Assembly (NCBI RefSeq): GCF_025148285.1
Contig: NZ_CP102268.1
Coordinates: 3,389,001 to 3,453,000 of the forward strand
Reading direction: 5' to 3'
From: Marvinbryantia formatexigens DSM 14469
Lineage (GTDB): Bacteria > Bacillota > Clostridia > Lachnospirales > Lachnospiraceae
DNA: 64,000 bases
Below are positions 56,791 through 64,000 of this stretch, piece after piece (position 1 is the first letter of the stretch; every line of letters starts with the position of its first letter). The translations under genes and the position numbers were made by a program. The notes under the pieces are model-generated. The model saw only the letters and a program-made list of their open reading frames with translations, did no database searches and was not told the origin of the DNA.

Positions 56791-56959
56791 AATAGGATTC
56801 CCCAATCCAAGCGGCCTGATTTTTGGGTATACTGTTAATAATCGAATTTTGCATATCGTTGCAGGATGTGATAATATAAATATATATATCATAACGGCTT
56901 ATTACCCAGATACAAAGAAGTTTGAAAATGATTTGAAAACCAGAAGAAAGGGGAAATAA
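56791..56959 (+). pseudogene. C-terminal remnant of a DUF4258 toxin
   Basis: An open frame without a start codon reads GFPNPSGLIFGYTVNNRILH and continues through an IIYITAYYP-type core (YIITAYYPDTKKFENDLKTR) to TAA at 56957-56959. This matches the C-terminal half of DUF4258 proteins, the usual toxin partner of YgiT-type antitoxins. The N-terminal half is missing; the frame runs into the DnaJ terminator. Confidence 0.7.
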
Positions 56960-56961
56960 AT

Positions 56962-57189
56962 ATGTGTATGTTTTGTAAAAATACGACTACTATCCAGAGC
57001 ACCACAACCCACGTTGTGAACTACAAAGACTGCATCATCGTAATCAAGAATGTTCCATGCCTTGAATGTGATCAGTGTGGCGAGAAATATTACACTGATG
57101 AAGTCGCTGAAAAGCTGGAAATCATTGTGAATATGGCAAAGAAGCTGATGCAGGAGATTGCTGTGATTGATTACAAACAGGCAGCGTAA
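56962..57189 (+). CDS. YgiT-type zinc finger antitoxin
   Basis: 75 residues. Two CxxC pairs (CMFCK, CLECDQCGEKYY) form the MqsA/YgiT N-terminal zinc finger; the DNA-binding helix-turn-helix of full MqsA is absent, as in the short Clostridia form paired with DUF4258 toxins. The partner toxin directly upstream is only a fragment, so this is probably an orphan antitoxin. AAAGGGG lies before the ATG. Confidence 0.8.
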   Translation: MCMFCKNTTTIQSTTTHVVNYKDCIIVIKNVPCLECDQCGEKYYTDEVAEKLEIIVNMAKKLMQEIAVIDYKQAA

Positions 57190-57288
57190 AAATTTGTGCT
57201 TCAAAAATGAACTGCTGATATTCAGCATGTAGATGTCCGGCATCTGAAAGAAGAAATGATGCAGACCGTATAATTACGGGACAAAATG

Positions 57289-57330
57289 TATTCCCCGGCT
57301 ATAAGGAAAATCAGCCGGGGAATATTTGTG
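57289..57330 (+). terminator. Terminator after the antitoxin
   Basis: TATTCCCCGGCT (57289-57300) pairs perfectly with AGCCGGGGAATA (57313-57324), followed by TTTGTG. The gap 57190-57288 shows no gene. Confidence 0.7.
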
Positions 57331-57345
57331 ATTAAAAGATTGATT

Positions 57346-57489
57346 ATGGCTATTACTGTACTGCGGGCAAGCTGTGAACAGAGAATGGTCTATATAAATG
57401 GCGATATATTTAAAGGGAGCTTTCGGAGAAACTGGGAAAGAGATTATCATTGTACTCCAGGCGAAGTTAGGGCTATGCTCCAGGATTAG
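57346..57489 (+). pseudogene. Fragment resembling an AlbA/Schlafen-type ATP-binding protein
   Basis: The frame MAITVLRASCEQ.. contains VYINGDIFKGSFRRNWE and DYHCTPGEVRAMLQD, a segment like that in AlbA_2 domain ATP-binding proteins of Clostridia. No start signal or further domain is present. From 57490 to 57855 nothing else was recognised. Confidence 0.35.
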
Positions 57490-57734
57490 ACGGAATAAAC
57501 TATGGACATGAAAATTCTGGGGAGTGGCGTCCTTGATATTTTTAAAATATAGAGAACATTGCATTCGGGAATTGGGATAATGTTTTGCCTTAGGCAACCA
57601 TATGAAATGTAAAGTGATGCGAAATCGTGGAAAAATGCATTTCTGCCGGTCGGACGGAGAAATGCGGATATTCCCTCTGGCTTCCAGACAGGTCATGTAA
57701 GATATTAACAATGCATGAAGATATGAGGCTGTTA

Positions 57735-58268
<534 letters not shown>

Positions 58269-58305
58269 TTAAGGGACACATATACGGATACGGGAGGTGA
58301 CGGCG

Positions 58306-59091
58306 GTGCAGGATGAAAGCAGGAAAAGAGGAAAAAACACAGCAGACAATGATGTATACATAAGACCGAAAACAGCAGAAAGGAAACTGAAAGCAGCACT
58401 GGAGCTGGGGATGGTGGCGTACCTGTACGGCGTCACCGGCACCGGCAAGACCAGGCTGGTGCGGGAAGTGTTTGCACGGAAACAGTACGAGTATTATTCC
58501 GCACGGGAAACACAGCCGGAAGAGGTGGGCGTGAAGCCGGACGGCCAGGAGCGCATTGTGGTGGTTGACGACCTTTACACCGTCACCCTGCAGGAAATAA
58601 AGGAATGCTGGGCAGCCCTTTTCCGGAAGCTTGCCGGACAGGAGGGCGTCCGCCTGGTACTCGTCTCCCGCGCACCCGTCCCCGGATGGCTGATCCCCCT
58701 CCGGGTGGAATACCGGTTCGTGGAGATCGGGGAGAAGGACTTATGTCTTACCCGGAGGGGACAGGACGCGTACCTGGAGCTGTCCGGCATCCGGCTGGAA
58801 CCGGAGACGGCGGACCGGGCATGGGAGCTGGGAAAAGGGCACCCGGTATCGCTGAAGCTGCTGGTGCTGGAAAACGGGGACGTGGATCTGGCGGTAAAGA
58901 ACATGTGGCTCTGGCTTGAAAACCATATCTTTGACCAGTGGGAAAAGGAGCTTTCCGAGTTCCTGATGGAAACGTCCATCGTGGAGAATTACACAAAGGA
59001 GCTGGCGGCGATGATCACCGGCAGGGATGATGTGGACGCGCTGGTGTCCCGCGCGGAGGAACTGGGGAACTTCATGACCAGCACCGGGTAG
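58306..59091 (+). CDS. MalT/LuxR-type regulator, N-terminal ATPase part (ends at in-frame TAG)
   Basis: About 261 residues from GTG 58306 (GGGAGG nine bases upstream; GTG 58297 possible). Walker A GVTGTGKTRLV, Walker B RIVVVDDLY, then a winged-helix-like part, as in signal-transducing STAND ATPases. The frame meets TAG at 59089-59091 and continues in the same frame (DGIWEYRWAMRQAMRGRLA), so the two open frames are one ~791-codon gene with a single nonsense codon. The region uses AGG, ACG and GGG codons heavily, unlike the ribosomal genes. Confidence 0.8.
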   Translation: MQDESRKRGKNTADNDVYIRPKTAERKLKAALELGMVAYLYGVTGTGKTRLVREVFARKQYEYYSARETQPEEVGVKPDGQERIVVVDDLYTVTLQEIKECWAALFRKLAGQEGVRLVLVSRAPVPGWLIPLRVEYRFVEIGEKDLCLTRRGQDAYLELSGIRLEPETADRAWELGKGHPVSLKLLVLENGDVDLAVKNMWLWLENHIFDQWEKELSEFLMETSIVENYTKELAAMITGRDDVDALVSRAEELGNFMTSTG

Positions 59092-59118
59092 GACGGGATA
59101 TGGGAATACCGCTGGGCG

Positions 59119-60681
59119 ATGCGCCAGGCGATGCGCGGCAGGCTGGCAAGGAAATACAGCCGGGAGCAGATCCGGCAGCTCTATTCCCACGCCGGGCTTT
59201 ATTACGAGATGTACGGGAGGTACCCGGAGGCACTGGAAATGTACGGGGAATACGGGGATGCGGAGGACATCCGGCGGGTGCTTTCCGCCAATGCCCGGAG
59301 GAACCCGGCGGCAGGCTCCTACTTCGAGCTGCGTGACTATTACCTGTCGCTTCCGGAAGAGATGATACTGGACGACCCGGTGCTGATGTGCTACATGAGC
59401 ATGCTGCATTCCATTTTAATGGACACGGAGGAGAGCGAGCGCTGGTACCGGGAACTGGAGGAATATGCGAGGAAACACAGCGGCGGCGAACGCCGGGAGG
59501 CGAGGAGAAGGCTGTTCTACCTGGACATCGCCCTGCCCCACAGGGGGAGCGCGGACATTGCCTCCCTCATAAAGAACGCGGGGAGCCTGCTTCCGGGACA
59601 GAAGACAGCGCTGCCGGAGTTTTCCGTGACCACGAACCTCCCCTCCCTGATGAACGGCGGGAAGGACTTCTGTGAATGGAGCAGGCACGACCGGGAGCTG
59701 GCGGCTTCCATCGGGAAGGCGGCGTCCATCGTCCTTGGGAAGTACGGGAAAGGGCTTGTGCCCCTTGCCCTCGCGGAGAGCGGGCTTGAGAAAGGAATGG
59801 ACAGCTTCGAGGTCATGCGGCTGGCGGAAAAAGGAAGGATCGCCGCGGAAGGCGGCGGGAAGACGGAGCTGTGCTTCGTGGCGGCGGCGCTGCTTGCGTG
59901 GGTGGCAGTCCTGAACGGGAACGCGGAGTTTGCAGAGGATATCATGACAGCCTACCGGGAGCGCGCGGAAAAGGAAGCGCCCCGGACGCTGCCCAACGCG
60001 GACGCTTTCCTGTGCAGGATATACCTGTACCGGAGGCAGCCCGCCAGGGCAGCGGAGTGGATGGAGAAGGCACCGGACGAAAACGGGACGTTCTGCACGC
60101 TGGAGAGGTTCCGGTACCTGACGAAAGCGCGCGTCTACCTGATGGCAGGGAAGACCGGGGAAGCCCTGGCGCTCCTGGAGCAGCTCCTGTATTATGCGGA
60201 AAAGATGAAGCGCACCTATATCCACATGGAAGCATCCCTGCTCCTTGCCATCGCGCTGTACCGTGCGGGGCGGGAGGAATGGAGGGAGACCCTGCAGGGC
60301 TGCGTCACACAGGCGGAAAGCTACCATTTCGTGAGGCTGTTCTCCCGTGAGTGCGGCGCCGCGCTGGACCTCCTGGAAACGGCGGACCTCACCTGGCAGG
60401 ATGAGGACTTCCGGACAGAGGTGCTGGAGGAGTGCCGCAGGATGGAAAAATCCTATCCCCGCTATATGGAGCAGGGGACGGACGCCGAGGTGCGGCTGCC
60501 AGAGCAGGCAGTGAAGGTGCTTAAGATGCAGGCGGAAGGCCTTTCCACGCGGGCGATCGCGGAGCACATGGGGATAAAGGAAGCCACGGTGAAATACCAT
60601 AATAAAGAAACATACCGGAAGCTGGGCGTGAGCACCCGGACCGCCGCAGTCAATGAGGCGAGGAAACGGAAGCTGATATAG
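59119..60681 (+). CDS. MalT/LuxR-type regulator, C-terminal part with LuxR helix-turn-helix
   Basis: 520 residues from the first ATG after the TAG. TPR-like helical repeats (YSHAGLYYEMYGRYPEALEM and onward) lead to a LuxR DNA-binding domain (EQAVKVLKMQAEGLSTRAIA, EATVKYHNKETYRKLGVSTR). No ribosome site stands before 59119, so this half would be made only by TAG readthrough or not at all. The gene lies 93 bases upstream of a surface-protein gene it may control. Confidence 0.82.
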   Translation: MRQAMRGRLARKYSREQIRQLYSHAGLYYEMYGRYPEALEMYGEYGDAEDIRRVLSANARRNPAAGSYFELRDYYLSLPEEMILDDPVLMCYMSMLHSILMDTEESERWYRELEEYARKHSGGERREARRRLFYLDIALPHRGSADIASLIKNAGSLLPGQKTALPEFSVTTNLPSLMNGGKDFCEWSRHDRELAASIGKAASIVLGKYGKGLVPLALAESGLEKGMDSFEVMRLAEKGRIAAEGGGKTELCFVAAALLAWVAVLNGNAEFAEDIMTAYRERAEKEAPRTLPNADAFLCRIYLYRRQPARAAEWMEKAPDENGTFCTLERFRYLTKARVYLMAGKTGEALALLEQLLYYAEKMKRTYIHMEASLLLAIALYRAGREEWRETLQGCVTQAESYHFVRLFSRECGAALDLLETADLTWQDEDFRTEVLEECRRMEKSYPRYMEQGTDAEVRLPEQAVKVLKMQAEGLSTRAIAEHMGIKEATVKYHNKETYRKLGVSTRTAAVNEARKRKLI

Positions 60682-60774
60682 GATGTACGGAATGGAAAAC
60701 ACGGATACCCGAAACAGCAGGTACCGGTTACAGATACAGAAATTTTTTGCAGCAGGAACAGGAGTGATACAGGC

Positions 60775-63700
60775 ATGAAAAACAGGAACAGGGGGCTGCG
60801 CCGGGCGGCGGCATTCATACTGGCGGCGGTACTGGCGGGAAGCTCCGTGGAGATCCCAGCCGCAGCGGGCGGGGATACGGGCACAGGAACCACCGGCATG
60901 GGGACGGCGGTAGTCACAAGGTTTTCTGACCTTGATGACGGGATACGTACACAGACACTGGATACAGGTGCGGAAGAGATGGCTATTAACTTTCCGGGAG
61001 AACTGACTGTCACACTGGAACTCCAGCCGGCAGAATCCGGCGTGGAAGCAACAGCGGCGGTTCAGGAGACGGAAACGCAGACAGAACCGGTGACACAGGA
61101 ACCCGTGCCGGATAATATGCAGACAGAAGAAAACACGGGAACACAGGAGAACCCGGACGTGACGCAGGAGCAGACAGACGGACCGGAAGCAGACACCGGG
61201 ACAGAAGAGAAAACCGAATCGGTGACGCCTCCTGCGACGGAGAATACAGAGCAGACAGAAACATCGGGGACAGAAGAACCGGGGACGGAAGCACCTGTAC
61301 AGCAGCAGGCAGAGCCGGCGGAACCGTCCGGACAGGAAGGACAGAGCGCAGGCACGGAAGCACCGGCAGCGGAAACCGGGGCAACAGAAACTGCAGCAGT
61401 CCTGCAGGCAGAGCCTCCCGCAGAAACGGAAGCCCCGGTGACGGAAGAGCAGAAAGCCCCGGAAACGGAACAGACGGTGACGGATACATCATCAGACGGC
61501 GGTATCCTGACCTCCCTGCTGGATGCGGTATTCCCGTCCATGACTGTCCATGCGGCGGAAGCCACAAATGTGCAGACAGTTGAAAATTTTACGCTGACGG
61601 GAGTTAAATGGAAGCTTGACGCGGAAAAGAGCAGTGCGGCGGAATTTTCCTCCGATGAAACGGCGGTCGGGAAGACCTATACATACGTCCCGGTGCTTCC
61701 AGAGACAGTAACCATAAATGATGTGACGTACACCCTGAAATCTGAGGAAAGCGTGAGACTGCCGAAGATTATGGTTACGATAAAAGAAAAGGAAACCGGC
61801 AATCCGGTAGCCAGGGTAGAGAAAAACGGGAAAACAGAGGAATTTGATGATATCACAGAAGCCTTTGCATCTGTAGGCGCAGGGGAAACGGCGACCATCA
61901 CGCTGCTGGATAATGCAGAGACGGATATTACCGTTTCCGGTAATGTTACGCTGACCAGCACGGAAGCAGTTGTGCTCGCCGGTACCGTTACGGTTCCCTC
62001 CGGTGCGAGCCTGACCCTCGCAGGGGATGCCCTTACCATCAGAAAAACGACAGATGATAGTATTGCGAGAGGCATATACGTTACAGGCGGGACGCTTGTT
62101 GTGGAAAAGGGAACGGTTGAGGCGGTGTCGGAAGATTCTTGGGGGGCTTACGGTATTTATGTCAGCGGTGGAACGGCTGAAATGAAAGGGGGAACAATCA
62201 AGGCAGGAGATCCGGAAGACAGCAATTGGTCGGGTTATGGCATACTTATTTCGGGCAGTGGGTCACTGTCGGTTATTGCCGGAACGGTCAGCGGTTCTGG
62301 AGTTGGTCTTGATATTGCAAGCACGGATGTGTCGCTTAGCGGGGGAACCTTTACCGGCGGCTATGACGGCACAGGATATGCTATAGTAACTATTGGATAC
62401 AACACGCTCGGCGGAGTATTGGAGAAAGGCTTCGTGTATTATGACGCAGACGGCGCTTATGCGGCGGGGGCAAACAACACAGACACCATTCTCCCTGCCG
62501 GAACTTACACCATAGGCGCGTGCAGCGGCCATTCCTATGGAGCATGGTCGTCTGCGGACAGCAAGGTGCATACCCGTACATGCGAATACTGCGGAACAGA
62601 GGAGACAACGGAGAACCATCAGTTTGGCGAAGACGGTAAATGTACCGTGGAGGGCTGCACTGCCCAGGCGTCGGCGGGCGTTACTGTGAACGGCCAGACG
62701 GAATACTATACGGATATTTCAGCAGCCTTCTCAGCCGCGTCCACGGCGGGGACTAAGGCAGAGGTAAAGCTGCTGGCGGATATTGACTATGGCAGTCAGG
62801 GTTATATCTCAATACTAAGCGGAGATATAACGCTTGATCTGAACGGATATACGCTGACAGGTAAGAATCAAAACCAGGTCCTGTTTCTGGAATACTGCCA
62901 GATGACCATTAAAGACAGCAGCAACGGGAAAACAGGGACTATCAGAAATATGAACGGGAAAGGAGTCTTTGTAAGGAGCGGAGCATCCCTGACGGTGGAA
63001 AGCGGCAGGATAGAGACAAACCCGGATAGTACAGGCTGGGTTTCCGGGACGGCCATCAATGTGGCCTGGGGAGGAAACCTTACCATTTATGATGGTGAAC
63101 TGGACGGCTATGTTGGTGTCCATTTGAATGAGGGGAGTGTGACGATTCATGGAGGATCGATCAGCGGTTCCTGGTATGCAGTCCGTGAAATTAACAAACA
63201 GGACAATGTGACGTTGTACGGCGGAACTTATACAGGGGGCCTCAATACCAAGAATAAGACCTTTGCCCAAATTTTGGGTGAGGGAAGAGCGTATTATGAT
63301 ACAGAAACCGGCAGCTTCTTGACAGAGGGGCTGAACCAGACCGGGGAACTGGCGGTCGGGAAGACAGTTTCCATTCAGGCGGCTCCGGTACAGATCACAG
63401 ACGGTCCATCTGACCTGAAGCTGTCCTACGGATTTGCGAGCGGTACGGCGAAGCTGCAGGTGACTGCGGAAAAAGGGGAAACTGTGACAGGGGAAATCTC
63501 TTACCAGTGGTACCGGGTAAACGAAGAGGAAGGTGGAACGGATGAGGCTCTTACCGACAGTGAGGGCGGATATGCCGGAAGCCGGACGGACACCCTGGTT
63601 CTGCCGGACAGCTGGGTAAGCGGCGGGAGCGGAAACTTCTATTGTGTGGTTTCCTGCGGCGGCTATTCCGTGTCCAGCCGGACGGTCCATGCTGAGATCG

Positions 63701-64000
63701 AAGTGTGCCCTCACAGCCAGATCACAGGCGGAGTCTGCCAGGGCTGCGGCAAGACATTTGAGGCCAGCGTTTCAGACGGCGCAGGCGGTGATGGGGTCTA
63801 TTATGAGGTCTTTGAGGATGCCTGGACAGCGGCGCAGGGAAAGACGGCTGAGGTAACACTGCTGGCAGATGTGGAAGTCAGCGCAACCCTTACGGTAACG
63901 TCCGGCAGTAATATCACCTTAAAGAGCGAAAAGGACAGCAACTATACCATCTCCGGAAATGTTTTTAATTCGGCGAGCGGACTGATTAATGTTGCTTCCG
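60775..64000 (+). CDS. Large secreted surface protein, adhesin-like (partial)
   Basis: 1075 codons in the window, no stop. Signal peptide LRRAAAFILAAVLAGSSVEI with cleavage near IPAAAG. A long Thr/Glu/Pro-rich stretch (about residues 85-240) follows. Then beta-helix-like parts with repeated GGT..SGG motifs (YVTGGTLVVEKGTVEA, VSGGTAEMKGGTIKAG, VTIHGGSISG), Cys/His modules (HTRTCEYCGTEE..CTVEGC, CPHSQITGGVCQGCG) and an Ig-like segment (GEISYQWYRV). It resembles cell-wall adhesins of gut Clostridia; ligand and anchor lie outside the window. AGGAG lies before the ATG. Confidence 0.85.
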   Translation, partial: MKNRNRGLRRAAAFILAAVLAGSSVEIPAAAGGDTGTGTTGMGTAVVTRFSDLDDGIRTQTLDTGAEEMAINFPGELTVTLELQPAESGVEATAAVQETETQTEPVTQEPVPDNMQTEENTGTQENPDVTQEQTDGPEADTGTEEKTESVTPPATENTEQTETSGTEEPGTEAPVQQQAEPAEPSGQEGQSAGTEAPAAETGATETAAVLQAEPPAETEAPVTEEQKAPETEQTVTDTSSDGGILTSLLDAVFPSMTVHAAEATNVQTVENFTLTGVKWKLDAEKSSAAEFSSDETAVGKTYTYVPVLPETVTINDVTYTLKSEESVRLPKIMVTIKEKETGNPVARVEKNGKTEEFDDITEAFASVGAGETATITLLDNAETDITVSGNVTLTSTEAVVLAGTVTVPSGASLTLAGDALTIRKTTDDSIARGIYVTGGTLVVEKGTVEAVSEDSWGAYGIYVSGGTAEMKGGTIKAGDPEDSNWSGYGILISGSGSLSVIAGTVSGSGVGLDIASTDVSLSGGTFTGGYDGTGYAIVTIGYNTLGGVLEKGFVYYDADGAYAAGANNTDTILPAGTYTIGACSGHSYGAWSSADSKVHTRTCEYCGTEETTENHQFGEDGKCTVEGCTAQASAGVTVNGQTEYYTDISAAFSAASTAGTKAEVKLLADIDYGSQGYISILSGDITLDLNGYTLTGKNQNQVLFLEYCQMTIKDSSNGKTGTIRNMNGKGVFVRSGASLTVESGRIETNPDSTGWVSGTAINVAWGGNLTIYDGELDGYVGVHLNEGSVTIHGGSISGSWYAVREINKQDNVTLYGGTYTGGLNTKNKTFAQILGEGRAYYDTETGSFLTEGLNQTGELAVGKTVSIQAAPVQITDGPSDLKLSYGFASGTAKLQVTAEKGETVTGEISYQWYRVNEEEGGTDEALTDSEGGYAGSRTDTLVLPDSWVSGGSGNFYCVVSCGGYSVSSRTVHAEIEVCPHSQITGGVCQGCGKTFEASVSDGAGGDGVYYEVFEDAWTAAQGKTAEVTLLADVEVSATLTVTSGSNITLKSEKDSNYTISGNVFNSASGLINVAS

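Noticed and set aside
57190-57288. Short frame reading HVDVRHLKEEMMQTV after the antitoxin
   Set aside because: Too short, preceded by stops and without recognisable relatives; probably decayed sequence.

Overview
The window looks like a chromosomal segment of a Clostridia/Lachnospiraceae-type Firmicute. The support is a complete Firmicutes-order S10-spc ribosomal protein operon with a zinc-type S14, AddAB instead of RecBCD, a T-box in front of valS, a murB-rapZ-whiA-crh-like cluster, LexA boxes of the Bacillus/Clostridium type (CGAAC-N4-GTTC), strong Shine-Dalgarno sites and some GTG/TTG starts. The exact genus cannot be fixed from sequence reading alone; no rRNA or tRNA gene was found.

Layout. 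1-6.8 kb: 5' part of aspS (minus strand), then a plus-strand run led by an SOS-boxed promoter: radical SAM DNA-repair-type protein, its DUF4130 partner, a DUF3006-like protein, a DUF2284 protein, a cytoplasmic BMP-family protein and a metallophosphoesterase. 7-12.7 kb: patatin-like lipase, O6-alkylguanine-DNA methyltransferase, an ECF sigma/anti-sigma pair whose sigma gene carries an in-frame TAG, a membrane-anchored MerR regulator with a 19-bp-spacer promoter, and an rRNA-methyltransferase-like gene. 12.9-26.5 kb: promoter, S10-type leader, and rpsJ to infA (S10 and spc operons with secY, adk, map, a KOW protein and infA). Three of its intergenic gaps hold related hairpin repeats. The usual rpmJ-rpsM-rpsK-rpsD-rpoA-rplQ genes do not follow infA. 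Instead there are hairpins and an AT-rich block (26.8-30.4 kb) with an OLD-like ATPase/TOPRIM pair, a sugar O-acetyltransferase and an AraC regulator.

30.5-47.8 kb: valS under a T-box, addB-addA, a GtrA-YfhO fusion membrane protein, murB, rapZ, whiA and a Crh-like HPr protein. Two copies of a ~178-bp palindromic element flank valS-addB (one before valS, one between addB and addA). A group IIC intron with its reverse transcriptase sits just after the terminator of the HPr gene (47.9-49.7 kb). 49.9-56.7 kb: a methyltransferase, a GcvT/LigM-like demethylase with a mutarotase-like partner, an AraC regulator divergent from a GH30 glycosidase, and a zinc-finger-less DnaJ. 56.8-57.5 kb is a small gene graveyard: a truncated DUF4258 toxin, an intact YgiT-type antitoxin and another gene fragment.

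57.85-64 kb is the most unusual part. A promoter drives a tiny ORF made almost entirely of a (GCAGA)17 pentanucleotide tract, followed by a terminator-like hairpin and three or four further hairpins, then a MalT/LuxR-type regulator split by one in-frame TAG, then a large secreted surface protein running off the window. Tract length sets where translation stops: before the terminator (current length), past it, or all the way to a GTGA overlap with the regulator. This suggests a phase-variable attenuation switch for a surface-protein locus. Several other genes carry short in-frame tandem repeats (36- or 45-bp units), so repeat-driven length change appears to be a general feature of this genome.
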